Shown here piece after piece: positions 25,701 through 31,584 of a DNA stretch of 64,000 nucleotides; within the stretch, counting starts at the first letter, position 1, and each line of letters starts with the position of its first letter. The notes below the pieces were generated by a model. That model made no database searches and was not told the origin of the DNA. It saw nothing but the letters and a program-made list of their open reading frames with translations. A program made the translations under genes and the position numbers. Source of the stretch: Petrosia ficiformis (Eukaryota > Porifera > Demospongiae > Haplosclerida > Petrosiidae); the NCBI GenBank assembly GCA_947044365.1, contig OX345636.1, positions 15,301,115-15,365,114 on the forward strand. Reading direction: 5' to 3'.

Positions 25701-28625
25701 GTGTCCATCAGTGTGTGTGTCTGTGTCCATCTGTGTGTGTCTGTTGTGTCCCTCAGTGTGTGTGTCTGTGTGTTCATCTGTGTCTGTGTGTCCATCTGTG
25801 TCTGTGTGTCTGTGTCCATTAGTGTGTGTGTCTGTGTCCATCTGTGCGTGTCTGTTGTGTCCCTCAGTGTGTGTGTCTGTGTGTCCATCTGTGTCTGTGT
25901 GTCTGTGTCCATCTGTGTGTGTCTGTGTGTCTGTTGTGTCCATCAGTGTGTGTGTCTGTGTGTCCATCGTGTCTGTGTGTCTGTGTCCATCTGTGTGTGT
26001 CTGTGTGTCTATCTGTGTGTGTCTGTGTGTCCATCCGTGTCTGTGTGTCTGTGTCCATCAGTGTGTGTGTCTGTGTGTCCATTAGTGTGTGTGTCTGTGT
26101 GTCCATTAGTGTGTGTGTCTGTGTGTCCATCTGTGTCTGTGTGTCTGTGTCCATCAGTGTGTGTGTCTGTGTCCATCTGTGTGTGTCTGTTGTGTCCCTC
26201 AGTGTGTGTGTCTGTGTGTCCATCTGTGTCTGTGTGTGTTTGTGTGTCCATCTGTGTCTGTGTGTCTGTGTCCATTAGTGTGTGTGTCTGTGTCCATCTG
26301 TGTGTGTCTGTTGTGTCCCTCAGTGTGTGTGTCTGTGTGTCCATCTGTGTCTGTGTGTCTGTGTCCATTAGTGTGTGTGTCTGTGTCCATCTGTGTGTGT
26401 CTGTGTGTCTGTTGTGTCCATCAGTGTGTGTGTCTGTGTGTCCATCGTGTCTGTGTGTCTGTGTCCATCTGTGTGTCTATCTGTGTGTGTCTGTGTGTCC
26501 ATCTGTGTCTGTGTGTCTGTGTCCATCAGTGTGTGTGTCTGTGTGTCCATTAGTGTGTATGTCTGTGTGTCCATCAGTGTGTGTGTCTGTGTGTCCATTA
26601 GTGTGTGTGTCTGTGTGTCCATCTGTGTCTGTGTGTCTGTGTCCATCAGTGTGTGTGTCTGTGTCCATCTGTGTGTCCATCTGTGTCTGTTGTGTCCCTC
26701 AGTGTGTGTGTCTGTGTGTCCATCTGTGTCTGTGTGTCTGTGTCCATCAGTGTGTGTGTCTGTGTGTCCATCTGTGTGTGTCTGTGTGTCCATCTGTGTC
26801 TGTGTGTCTGTGTCCATTAGTGTGTGTGTCTGTGTCCATCTGTGTGTGTCTGTGTGTCTGTTGTGTCCATCAGTGTGTGTGTCTGTGTGTCCATCTGTGT
26901 CTGTGTGTCTGTGTCCATCTGTGTGTGTCTGTGTGTCTATCTGTGTGTGTCTGTGTGTCTGTGTCCATCAGTGTGTGTGTCTGTTGTGTTCATCAGTGTG
27001 TGTGTGTCTGTGTATTCATCTGTGTGTGTGTCTGTTGTGTCCATCAGTGTGTGTGTCTGTGTATTCATCTGTGTGTGTGTGTCTAAGTGTCCATCTGTTA
27101 TGTCTTTTATGTTTGTTTTTGTGAGTGTCTTTGTCTATCTGTATGTGTTTATACATGTATTTAGTGTATGAGACAGTCAAAATTAACTTAATCATAACAA
27201 TATTATGTGTAGGTGCAGCATAATGTGCCATATTACATGTATTTGCGAAGATCTGATTAAATACATGTACATGTACATGTATGTATACATGTAGGTTAAA
27301 TTATACACATTAGTTGTTATTGGTTTCTGTGTAATTAATGTATATCCAGCAGTTATAAAGAAATTACTTCTTGAAAACAATGCAAATTTCAAGTTTTATA
27401 CATGTACATACATGTACATGTGCATGTTTTTGTGATCCCAAAAATTTCAATCTTGAATACATGTACTATACTACTTGTATTTAAAGGCTATAGGAAACAT
27501 TTTGGATCACAGAGAAAGTAATTAATTCTGACAATGGCCCACTTTTGAAAATATTTGGATTAGATCCAATCCACTTGCACAAGCATAGTAGAGCTCAAGT
27601 GGAGAGTGTGTGCGTTTCCTACTTACATGTACATGCACTTCTCATGTTTTATTGTTTATATTGTCACTTACTATACATGTACATGAACATAGTGTGCATG
27701 TTACATGTACATGTGTACATGATATCTATGCTCCTAGTTTCCAATGATAGGAATATTTTGTCAATAATAATTAAATTATATATCATGTCATGATAACATC
27801 AAATCCCGATTCTCATGCATGCATGTAGATCCTCATTCCTAATCCTAGTAATTGACATTTTGTTTATACAGGAAGAATGGACAGTCAGGTCTCGAGGATT
27901 ACTACAAGACTTTGCAAATGATTATATTGGGAGACAAACCAGAAAACAAAACGATAATAACAGCAATCAGACTAATGATAATGCATTTGAGTTTCTTACT
28001 AGTATGTTTCATACATATACACATGTACAGTGTACATGTGTACATGTATTATTTACATGTACATGTGTATATAACAGCAATCAGAATAATGATAATGCAT
28101 TTGAGTTTCTTACTAGTATGTTTCATACATGTATACATGTACAGTGTACATGTGTATATGTATTATTTACATGTACATGTGCATGCGTACATGTACAATT
28201 TACATGTATATTTTAATTTAGGGCTGAGCAATAGTAGTGATAGTGTGACTATTGTTATCGTCATAACAGTGATAGTTAAAACCTAGCTACTATTGTAATA
28301 GTGGTAGTGTTGTTTTAGTTTGACAAAAATGACTACTTTTAGTTATAGTTATAGTATGACTGGTTTCTCAAACTTTTAGCTTAGATATAGTTAATTAACT
28401 AAGCTTACTAAAAGGGTTTTAGTTAACTAACTAAAAGTGCCATGTACATGTACATGTAGTCCAGCATGCACATGTGCACTATTGTCGGTTCAATGTACTT
28501 GTACATGTAGTCCAGCATGTACATGTACACTATTGTCTATTGTGTAGGTTCAATCTATATGTACATGTACATGTACACTATTGTCTATTATGTAGGTTCA
28601 ATGTACATGATGTTATCAGAGATGT

Positions 28626-28660
<35 letters not shown>

Positions 28661-29405
28661 CAGACACCTGTACATGTAGTCCAGCATGTACATGTAAACT
28701 ATTGTCTGTTCAATGTACTTGTACATGTAGTCCAGCATGCACATGTGCACTATTGTCTATTATGTACATGTAGGTTCAATGTACATGTACATGTAGTCCA
28801 GCATGTACATGTGCACTATTGTCTGTTCAATGTACTTGTACATGTAGTCCAGCATGCACATGTGCACTATTGTCTATTATGTACATGTAGGTTCAATGTA
28901 CATGTACATGTAGTCCAGCATGACATGTACACTATTGTCTTTATGTAGGTTCAATGTACTTGTACATGAGCATCTGTCCGGAGTGCAGAGTGTCGTGGGT
29001 TCGAATCCCACCTGAGGCAACTCATTTTTTCATTTTTCATTTGCCTCAGGTGTCTTTCTTTCTTTCTTTCTTTCTTTCTCTCATCTCAGTATTATCATGT
29101 AGTCTAGCATGTAGTCCAGCATGTACATGTGCACTATTGTCTGTTCAATGTACATGTACATGTACTCCAGCATGTACATGTGCACTATTGTCGGTTCAAT
29201 GTACTTGTACATGTACATGTACATGTACACTATTGTCTATTTTTTAGGTTCAATGTACTCACACGATAATTCACCTCTAGTACTTAATGGAGGTTCTCTT
29301 GTTCAACGTGTTACTCCTAGAAACACACCTACACTTCAATTACCAGTTTCCAATAATAGTAGTCCACGTGTTCCTAAGAGAGGATTGTATCCTGATTTAG
29401 TGTGA
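4647..29405 (+). CDS. Mucolipin-type TRP channel (TRPML), 5' end missing
   Basis: Nine exons join in frame: 4647-4734, 7551-7653, 14137-14255, 15755-15904, 20687-20797, 21597-21719, 22799-23005, 27872-28001 and 29248-29405. The ~396 residues follow mammalian MCOLN1-3 from the end of the luminal domain onward: IELWLKFNL and NRIHSG, then helices S2, S3, S4 and S5, [12 protein letters not shown], the pore with the selectivity motif NGDDMF, and S6 with ISDTYETL. Family members are Ca2+/cation release channels of late endosomes and lysosomes, gated by PI(3,5)P2. The S1 helix, most of the luminal domain and the start codon were not found; they probably lie beyond the window start or in unrecognised exons. 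The cytosolic tail is short and differs from vertebrate tails. A second gene lies inside the intron between exons 4 and 5. Introns are long and repeat-filled for a sponge. Confidence 0.9.
4677..6333 (+). repeat. 77-bp tandem array of an exon 3' end plus splice donor
   Basis: Unit starts fall exactly 77 bp apart from 4677 to 6294, giving 21 full units and one partial. Each unit is ~55 bp of mucolipin coding sequence (from TTCAGTC to ATCACT), the donor GTAAGT, and the next 16 intron bases up to TTAATTAAG. The genuine exon end is unit 1. Three unit types exist. They differ at three bases in the codons for Asp-Ala-Gln-Ser-Ser (GCT CAG TCA in units 1, 2 and 6; GCC CAA TCT in most; GCC CAA TCA in units 12, 14, 18, 20, 21), and all three changes are synonymous. 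Unit 10 (Thr to Asn), unit 20 (a TAG stop) and partial unit 22 carry non-synonymous changes. Confidence 0.95.
6334..7550. other. Mucolipin intron with dispersed-repeat copies
   Basis: Contains one copy of a dispersed element (about 6358-6552, ending TTTTTGAGCACTG) that recurs at about 12855-13031 and 14922-15120. It also holds the second TTAGTTAACTAA MITE copy (6786-6975) and many TACATG runs. A minus-strand hydrophobic frame at 7203-7412 was judged not supportable. No other gene is visible. Confidence 0.6.
7551..7653 (+). CDS. Mucolipin exon b
   Basis: The acceptor TTTCTGTAG ends at 7550 and the donor GTAAAT starts at 7654. It begins at a codon boundary and leaves one base over. [17 protein letters not shown] aligns with the vertebrate TFDNKAHSGRIPISLE segment just before S2, so the join to exon a reproduces the family order without a gap. 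Confidence 0.88.
7850..8015. repeat. Long imperfect palindrome (fold-back element)
   Basis: The sequence around GATATAGCCC / GGGCTATATC is mirrored outward for about 80 bp each side, with the outer arms TAGTATGCTAATA and its complement near 8000-8012. No coding capacity. Probably a fold-back MITE in a mucolipin intron. Confidence 0.7.
8028..8133. repeat. 29-bp perfect inverted repeat
   Basis: The arm at 8028-8056, containing GATGGTGACATCTCCTGCAT, returns as an exact reverse complement at 8105-8133, separated by 48 bases of TACATG-rich DNA. It directly follows another palindrome, so the two may be one composite fold-back element. Confidence 0.85.
8470..9531 (-). pseudogene. Crypton-type tyrosine recombinase relic
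   Basis: On the minus strand the frame starting at 9531 ([19 protein letters not shown]) runs into a TAG after RSNDWP, then continues [19 protein letters not shown] and [18 protein letters not shown]. It meets a second stop (TAA) and reaches [12 protein letters not shown]. After a frameshift, [11 protein letters not shown] and [16 protein letters not shown] are readable, then an open frame from 8955 to 8470 with [19 protein letters not shown] and a terminal RRGHLS. The LRxGxEHR, HxxR and GH motifs are those of Crypton (DUF3504-like) recombinases. At least two stops and one shift make it inactive, and the final catalytic Tyr region is not seen. It sits in a mucolipin intron, antisense to it. 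Confidence 0.8.
9737..9813. repeat. 20-bp perfect inverted repeat
   Basis: TATATGATAAAATATAAACC (9737-9756) and its exact reverse complement (9794-9813) flank a 37-base loop, directly upstream of the Crypton relic. It could be a small fold-back element or one end of the Crypton insertion; neither is proven. Confidence 0.8.
9874..10510. mobile_element. TIR element with ~110-bp arms
   Basis: CAGGAGCTAGCCCAT at 9874 and ATGGGCTCCTG ending at 10510 are inverted ends. The similarity runs ~110 bp inward on both sides, through the shared words AAATGGCTAAAGCCAGACAT and GGTGTTACTATTTTTA (imperfect). The 637-bp element has no intact ORF; the 75- and 87-codon frames on it are the two arms read in opposite directions. 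CAGG-type ends suggest hAT, but no clear target duplication was seen. Confidence 0.7.
10672..11330 (+). mobile_element. Copy of the ATAGGGAT-ended repeat family
   Basis: It starts CCCTATGATTGCTTT, contains the family's internal words (CAACTTAC/ACTCCTTCAA, CTGAAACTCAACAACT, CTCCCAGATTCCTGCTGGT) and ends at GGGAAAGCGATTATCC. It is a diverged relative of copies at about 13558-13985, 35345-35870, 41460-41935, 55608-56100 and 62868-63312. Confidence 0.55.
11411..11932 (+). repeat. 70-bp tandem array, about 7.4 copies
   Basis: The word ACACTGACTTAG recurs at 11451, 11521, 11591, 11661, 11731, 11801 and 11871, exactly 70 bp apart. Units contain TTAGTAATATACTGACTTTT and GGAGGTACATGTATTAG and differ by a few substitutions, the outer ones most. 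It runs into a pure TACATG tract at 11937-11970. It lies in a mucolipin intron, with no exon similarity seen. Confidence 0.93.
12225..12792. mobile_element. Mariner/pogo-type MITE flanked by TA
   Basis: CAGTGGAACCCC at 12225 and GGGGTTCCACTG ending at 12792 are inverted, and TA lies immediately outside each end (12223-12224 and 12793-12794). The interior repeats AACGGCCA-type words in both directions and has no transposase. The end sequence is that widely seen for pogo-like elements. A pogo transposase relic exists at 1-1156, but kinship of their ends cannot be tested here. Confidence 0.88.
12855..13031. repeat. Dispersed repeat ending TTTTGAGCACTG, copy 2
   Basis: Shares AGCAAGGTAATCATTAGTCA at one end, GCTTGCTGGTCAA in the middle and CACTTTCAAAAACTATTTTGAGC at the other with the copies at about 6358-6552 and 14922-15120. 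No protein-coding content. Confidence 0.7.
13240..13985. mobile_element. ATAGGGAT-ended repeat: two abutting copies
   Basis: A partial reverse copy (about 13240-13600, with ACAGCTGTTGTACATG) abuts a forward copy starting near 13608 with TATCCCTATGACTGCTTTGTGG and ending GGAAAGCAATCATAGGGATGG...CCATAAAAA at about 13985. The 88-codon frame at 13655-13921 lies wholly in this repeat and recurs, broken, in other copies, so it is not a gene. Confidence 0.7.
14137..14255 (+). CDS. Mucolipin exon c (S2 helix)
   Basis: The acceptor TTTCTTCAG ends at 14136 and the donor GTATAT starts at 14256. Two bases complete the codon left by exon b. The translation contains the hydrophobic segment [15 protein letters not shown] followed by [14 protein letters not shown], matching vertebrate S2 and its cytosolic LCxRSLLRG end. 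Confidence 0.88.
14365..14528. mobile_element. hAT-type MITE with perfect 8-bp TSD
   Basis: CAGGGGTGTGGAAAC (14365) and GTTTCCACACCACTG (ending 14528) are inverted ends. GTAGGAAG occurs directly before (14357-14364) and after (14529-14536), the 8-bp duplication expected of hAT elements. Related copies are at about 22590-22729, 34238-34423 and 58139-58315. The 72-codon frame across it is a by-product. Confidence 0.93.
14922..15120. repeat. Dispersed repeat ending GAGCACTG, copy 3
   Basis: Shares GCAAGGTTAATTATTAGTCA, TTAGTAGGTTAATTCTACAT, TTGCTGGTCAAGTATTGTTT and TTTCGAGCACTG with copies 1 and 2 (about 6358 and 12855). It lies in the intron before mucolipin exon d. Confidence 0.7.
15466..15637 (+). 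repeat. AGCCACAATGGCTTAGAAAA short tandem array
   Basis: About six units of 28-34 bp, each built on CAGCCACAATGGCTTAGAAAA, with variants. The same word occurs in the 22010-22440 array, and the preceding ACAAACAAGCAGCC stretch also precedes that array, so both derive from one repeat family. Confidence 0.85.
15755..15904 (+). CDS. Mucolipin exon d (S3 helix)
   Basis: The acceptor TTTCATTTCACAG ends at 15754 and the donor GTACAG starts at 15905. Fifty codons, in phase at both ends. It contains [17 protein letters not shown] and [11 protein letters not shown], aligning with the vertebrate EFVNGWYIMIIISDIL segment of S3. Confidence 0.9.
16035..16212. mobile_element. AGTGTTTC-ended MITE, copy 1
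   Basis: GTGTTTCTCCCAAAAGGTGG at the left and GGAAGAAACACTGG at the right are inverted ends. The interior shares GCACTCCTCCACCCT and AACACTGT words with the copy at about 59273-59441 and the partial copy at about 61085-61240. Non-coding. Confidence 0.65.
16213..17671. other. Intron and 5' region of the nested TRIM gene
   Basis: Dense TACATG repeats to about 16500, a short CAGTA run at 16330-16355, then repeat-poor AT-rich DNA from about 16900, which should hold the promoter of the nested gene. ACTACTGTAG at 17651-17660 is a plausible acceptor for a 5'-UTR intron ending 11 bases before the TRIM start codon. No other coding exon was found. Confidence 0.5.
17672..19903 (+). CDS. TRIM-NHL protein (RING E3 ubiquitin ligase), single exon
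   Basis: 743 residues from the ATG at 17672. An upstream in-frame ATG at 17600 would add 24 residues but precedes a likely splice acceptor, and MAKKFSIP followed by the RING is the usual layout. Order: RING C3HC4 (about 20-63; C20, C23, C35, H37, C40, C43, C59, C62), two B-boxes (about 105-150 and 165-205, the second with [12 protein letters not shown] and HRGH), a coiled coil (about 210-330), an Ig-filamin-like repeat (about 375-480), and six NHL blades (about 490-743) with repeated NHRIQ signatures. This is the TRIM2/3/71 plan: a ubiquitin ligase whose NHL propeller binds RNA or protein partners. The whole CDS lies in one mucolipin intron on the same strand, with no introns, so it may be a retrocopy or an old nested gene. 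No disabling change was seen. Confidence 0.95.
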   Translation: MAKKFSIPSAIKKLEDHLTCPICLDQFANPRTLICLHSFCHKCLLALPLDPQEDKPILTCPTCRVPTELPQTGVAGLPIAFVANSLNEIHCLLKKVTDDKDISCDNCMTVNATGFCKQCTKCFCANCLVIHNKWVSFVDHVVISLDEVACTAFQSPSIKPEVTMNCSSYNRSLELYCDTCHEFICHNCTVRTHRGHAYDLVDDAYDRHRQTIESRLEPLREQIATLTEDIKSLIQKEKDVTQQGETVKEEIHGAVEQILLQSERKLAEDVDLAVRYKLSVLSQQKRKAETTLSQLMECFDFVQQGLKIGNPRQVLSEQSRMIDRISATESFKPESFKPLEQADVKLVKSKKIEEVHKSIGEVRYSSSCKVHKVNHYASMGKESTVIIIFRFPDGSSVPSSSSLISCYLIPPNNDQLIKCRVNYSVQFGSYNVIFTPVVRGLHQLHVRVNAMNIPNGSPLAIPVSLCPEWIDNPVMTVPGLTRPWGIDVTEDGLLIVSECFNYRIAVLDKERRRLKLFGSKGSKPGQFNFPSGVAITPNRTVLVGDSSNHRIQELTMEGRFIACVGGRGNGPLQFQYPRGIAINKASGIIFVADEDNHRIQVLKPDLTLLCKFGTKGSGKGQFNHPENLTLDSKGFVYVTDSYNHRIQKFTTEGRFVDMFGTIGSQPGQLSYPSGITMDSNGLLYVTETGNHRVSVFTSNGEFVHCFGGMGEKKGQLNYPKQLLFDKFGYLYICDMRNYRLVVY
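19894..20010 (+). repeat. Tandem copies of the TRIM stop-codon region
   Basis: The last codons plus stop (GTATACTGA followed by TTGACCTTCGTGTATG) recur twice downstream as GTATACTGACTTGACC (TGA at 19945) and GCATACTGACTTGACC (TGA at 19987), about 43 bp apart. The array therefore begins in the coding region and fills the start of the 3' UTR. Confidence 0.85.
20223..20228 (+). promoter_or_regulatory. Candidate poly(A) signal of the TRIM gene
   Basis: AATAAA, 320 bases after the stop codon and the first canonical hexamer I noticed. AT-rich context makes chance occurrence likely, so this is weak. It would also act as a premature signal for the host mucolipin transcript if used there. Confidence 0.3.
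20687..20797 (+). CDS. Mucolipin exon e (S4 region)
   Basis: The acceptor CATATTTAG ends at 20686 and the donor GTGAGT starts at 20798; 37 codons, phase 0 at both ends. [20 protein letters not shown] then FLSYFDKYN aligns with vertebrate SYDVCSILLGTSTMLVWLGV and RYLGFFAKYN. The preceding intron is 4.8 kb and houses the TRIM gene. Confidence 0.92.
20886..21595 (+). repeat. About 0.7 kb polypyrimidine tract before a splice acceptor
   Basis: Almost every base on the + strand is C or T, built from CTCCTCTTCTCC, TTCCTTCCATTCCCC and CACTCCCTTCCCTCCC words in loose repeats. It ends directly at the TTTCAG acceptor of mucolipin exon f. It is far longer than any splicing requirement. Mirror-symmetric homopurine DNA of this kind can form triplex structures. 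Confidence 0.93.
21597..21719 (+). CDS. Mucolipin exon f (S5 helix and start of pore loop)
   Basis: The acceptor CTTTCAG ends at 21596 and the donor GTATCA starts at 21720; 41 codons in phase. [20 protein letters not shown] then [14 protein letters not shown] aligns closely with vertebrate TLQAALPNVIRF and GWIVLGPYHDK. Confidence 0.94.
21761..21965 (+). repeat. 52-bp tandem array, about four copies
   Basis: TTATACAATACACATG recurs at 21761, 21813, 21865 and 21917, exactly 52 bp apart, followed each time by TACATCAGGTGCATGTAC. Non-coding intron sequence; the overlapping 74-126 codon frames are artefacts of the repeat. Confidence 0.93.
22010..22437 (+). repeat. About 80-bp tandem array with ATGGCTTAGA units
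   Basis: Roughly five units containing TTAATAACTAGAATGGCTT, GAGAATTGATACACATACGA and CACATGTACATGTATGTGGC, with small indels between units. It shares its core with the 15466-15637 array. Confidence 0.85.
22590..22729. mobile_element. hAT-type MITE of the GGTGTGGAAA family, reverse copy
   Basis: Begins CAGTGGTGTGGAAATAG and ends CTATTTCCACACCTCAG. The interior carries the family words in reverse orientation relative to the 14365-14528 copy (GTCCTGCAAGACATT, GGTAAATCTAGTGAATGT). No perfect target duplication was recognised. Confidence 0.75.
22799..23005 (+). CDS. Mucolipin exon g (pore and S6)
   Basis: The acceptor TTGCTCTTTAG ends at 22798 and the donor GTGAGG starts at 23006; 69 codons in phase. 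It carries [18 protein letters not shown], in which NGDDMF is the mucolipin selectivity filter, then [18 protein letters not shown] and [12 protein letters not shown]. This is the most diagnostic exon of the gene. The open frame continues into the TG repeat only by accident. Confidence 0.97.
23010..27105 (+). repeat. About 4.1 kb TG / GTCCATC minisatellite
   Basis: It starts four bases after the mucolipin exon g donor and is built from GTGTGTGTCTGTGTCCATC, GTCTGTTGTGTCCATCAG and GTCCATTAG words. Higher-order units of a few hundred bases recur, for example the block with GTATGTGTCTGTCCATC near 23838, 24500 and 25038. The base composition leaves many frames open on both strands (up to 556 codons). 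These give only Cys-Val-Ser or Asp-Thr-His-rich strings and are not genes. Alternating TG may adopt Z-DNA. Confidence 0.97.
27106..27871. other. Rest of the mucolipin intron before exon h
   Basis: AT-rich DNA with TACATG runs near 27265, 27400 and 27660-27720. No exon-like frame with splice signals was seen before the acceptor at 27871. Confidence 0.6.
27872..28001 (+). CDS. Mucolipin exon h (cytosolic tail)
   Basis: The acceptor TTTATACAG ends at 27871; the donor GTATGT starts at 28002 after TTTCTTACTA. It encodes [18 protein letters not shown] followed by an Asn-rich stretch ending AFEFLT, directly after S6. Similarity to vertebrate tails is weak, so it is placed by phase and position. Its last part plus the donor is duplicated downstream. 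Confidence 0.75.
27959..28186 (+). repeat. 114-bp tandem duplication of exon end plus donor
   Basis: AACAGCAATCAGACTAATGA at 27959 recurs as AACAGCAATCAGAATAATGA at 28073. The similarity includes the last 43 bases of exon h, its GTATGT donor and the following intron. The second copy carries its own intact donor at about 28116. 114 is a multiple of three, but the intervening intron part contains no required stop-free path that I could confirm. Confidence 0.9.
28303..28440. mobile_element. TTAGTTAACTAA MITE, copy 3 (partial)
   Basis: Starts TA + GTGTTGTTTTAGTTTGAC and runs to TTTTAGTTAACTAACTAAAAG. It matches one half of the complete copy at 29571-29818. It lies in the last mucolipin intron. 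Confidence 0.7.
28627..28670 (-). mobile_element. GAAA tail of a truncated SINE, minus strand
   Basis: A (GAAA)n run followed by GACAGACACCTG equals the reverse complement of the 3' end of the tRNA-derived SINE described at 42559-42731. Only the tail remains. Confidence 0.6.
28968..29090 (+). mobile_element. 5'-truncated tRNA-derived SINE
   Basis: Starts in the middle of the tRNA-like head (GAGCATCTGTCCGGAGTGCA), has the B box in GTGGGTTCGAATCCCACC, the body GCCTCAGGTGTC and a (CTTT)n tail. The same sequence with a full head is on the minus strand at 42559-42731. Confidence 0.88.
29248..29405 (+). CDS. Mucolipin last exon and stop
   Basis: The acceptor is TTTTTTAG at 29240-29247. Two bases complete the codon left by exon h, then 51 codons ([17 protein letters not shown], Ser/Pro/Asn-rich) to TGA at 29403-29405. 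There is no similarity to vertebrate tails, so assignment rests on phase, order and the open frame. A terminal acidic-dileucine lysosomal signal like that of vertebrate MCOLN1 is not obvious. Confidence 0.72.
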
Positions 29406-29570
29406 GTCTTTATGTTTGTGTATATGTATATGTGTCTATGTGTATATACATGTACATACATGTACATGTATATGTATGTGTACGTGTACATGTAGATACA
29501 TACCTGTGTGTCAATATGCATGTGTCTGTGTGTGTATTATAATAGTATACATGTTTGTGTGTCTGTGTTA

Positions 29571-29818
29571 GTGTTGTTTTAGTTAACTATAATGAAATCC
29601 ATTTAAGTAAGGCATAATGCTTTTAGTTAACTAAGAAATTACAGGTCTGCAGCAATAACTATATAAAATGAAAATTGGCCACTTTTAGTTAGTTAACTAA
29701 AACTAAAACTAAAACCTTTTAGTAAGCCTAAAATTGTTTTAGTTAATTATAACTAAAATTTGATAAACTAGTTATACTATAACTAAAAGTGGTCATTATT
29801 GTCAAACTAAAACAACAC
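29571..29818. mobile_element. TTAGTTAACTAA MITE, complete copy
   Basis: GTGTTGTTTTAGTT at the left and AACTAAAACAACAC at the right are inverted ends with TA on both sides, as for mariner-type insertion. The interior is a patchwork of TTAGTTAACTAAAAC words in both orientations. It is the best-preserved of four copies here. Confidence 0.85.
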
Positions 29819-30441
29819 TAGACTCTGTGTGTGCAATGTATATACATGTGTGTATCTGTGTGTATATATTAGCTGTACATGTACATGTGTGTATGTGTGA
29901 AAGAGCGTGTATGTCTGAGTGGACATGCATGTTTGTTTCTCTAGCTGTCTGTATAATACTGATGGCAAATACTGAAAAATCAAAATTCATAATTTACCAC
30001 TAAGTGCCACTAACAACAGCAACTTTGCCATGATGATACTTTATTGTTACTAACGATGTGTGATTTTTGTAGCTAAGGGTTTCTTAGAAGGTCTTCTGTC
30101 AAACTAAGTAAGTTAAACCCAGTCTTGTCTAAAATACAGAACTTATACAGGCGAGTATAGAAGTGGGTGTTACCCATAGACTGCTAAACTTTCAAGCACT
30201 TACTTGCCTTACTGTCTTTCTGCTGATAATGAAGAATAAATTTTACAATTATTGCTTTCTAATACCTTTTCTCTGCTGCAATTCTGAGTCTTATATAGAA
30301 GCTGAACAAGTCAGTTATTAGACGCTCCGCCCACACATTAAATTTGGTCATGTAAACAAAAACACCCACTTTAATTATGGGGCTAATACGAGAGAAAATA
30401 TTTTTGGGAAGAAGCTACCCCCCTCCTTCCCAGTCGACCTG

Positions 30442-30497
<56 letters not shown>

Positions 30498-31207
30498 ATT
30501 ACGTGTTAGTTACATGTATAACATGCATATCATCATATTTTTATTATTTTTAGTGTGAGAGATGAAAACTAAAGTCTGATATTTCTATTACTGCTATTTT
30601 GCTGCTGGTCAAAAAAAATTTAATTAAATTTATGATTAAAAAAATAATAATATTGTTTGTGCATACAACAGGTTGTGTACATGTACATGTACATGTACTC
30701 TGGAATGTAATCAATTTTTACAATTTTATTAAGTAACTAATATTATTATAATTATTTTAATGGATACTTTTGAAATCAATTCTTGTAAAGTATTCTAGTA
30801 TTCTCATACATTTTCTGTTTGTTTTTGTTTTGTGTATATGTATGTAAGCTGTATGCCTTATAAAAATATTTAATAGTTTTGATAATCATATATGTATATA
30901 GTGTGTGGTATTATATGTGCAGGAGCGCATGAACCCGCCAAAGGTATATGTTATCAGAATATCTAGTTGTAGATGAAACAACTACACATCACGAACTGGA
31001 AGATTGGTGCTATTTGATTTTCCCATCTCATTAAGAGAAACAATGGATTTTAAGATAATTACATGTGTATAATACAACTAAATTATTATAAACAGAATTA
31101 TTAACAAATCACTCAAAATCTCATAAAAGGTACAACTATTATAAAATCATAATAGCAGGGATACTATTATACTATAGAATATAAAAGAAAGGAAAACATA
31201 CTAAGTA
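29819..31207. other. Tail-to-tail intergenic region
   Basis: Separates the mucolipin stop from the stop of the minus-strand fusion gene. It holds a repeat copy at about 30000-30420 related to those near 47380, 51160 and 53150, and a pure (GT)n run at about 30444-30494. A possible minus-strand AATAAA is at 30725-30730. No gene was seen. Confidence 0.6.
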
Positions 31208-31584
31208 CTATGAATGTAGTGATAAGGATATACTTAATTCACACTTTGCTGCTGCCATCCATTGATCTCTAAGTTTCTTTGAAGCCTTTCCAAAATTACC
31301 TCCCATCTTTTCAAGAACTTTCAAAAATTTTATGCAGTGCTCCTCTACTTCAAGCTGTTTGTCACTCCATTCTAGTCCTTCTGTGAACTCCTCCAAAAGT
31401 TTTTCAGCTGATGGATCTTCATTAACTTCTTTCGTTATTAGATCTACTTTAAGCATTTCTTTCGAGATGCTTACTACAGATTTTTGTATGAGTTTACTCA
31501 GCTCTGGGCGTTTTTCATCTATTTTAGCAACAATCAATGTCCTCAAGTTAGCAATGTCACACTGAGCTGGAGTTGTTTGACAAT
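31208..31584 (-). CDS. Fusion gene last exon: helical C-terminus
   Basis: The acceptor GCTTCAG precedes 31584. Two bases complete the codon left by the previous exon; 125 codons to TAG at 31208. The translation is rich in Lys, Glu and Leu (KIDEKRPELSKLIQKSVV, LEVEEHCIKFLKVLEKMG) and predicted helical. It vaguely recalls death-fold or helical-bundle tails, but I do not assign a family. Confidence 0.8.

Larger units (their letters stand above)
28480..29247 (+). repeat. Irregular array duplicating the last-exon splice acceptor
   Basis: About ten copies of CACTATTGTCTATTATGTAG followed by GTTCAATGTAC precede the real last exon, whose boundary reads CTATTTTTTAG then GTTCAATGTAC. Several copies keep a full TGTAG/GTTCAATG boundary (near 28547, 28592, 28771, 28889, 28947). 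Others have CTGTTCAATG or CGGTTCAATG. Spacing is mostly 50-66 bp, with TAGTCCAGCATGTACATGTG between. A SINE copy interrupts the array at 28968. Confidence 0.88.

Noticed and set aside
23017..27124. Very long open frames on both strands (up to 556 codons)
   Set aside because: They lie wholly in the TG/CCATC minisatellite and consist of Cys-Val-Ser or Asp-Thr-His strings in several overlapping frames. They are products of repeat composition with no independent coding evidence.
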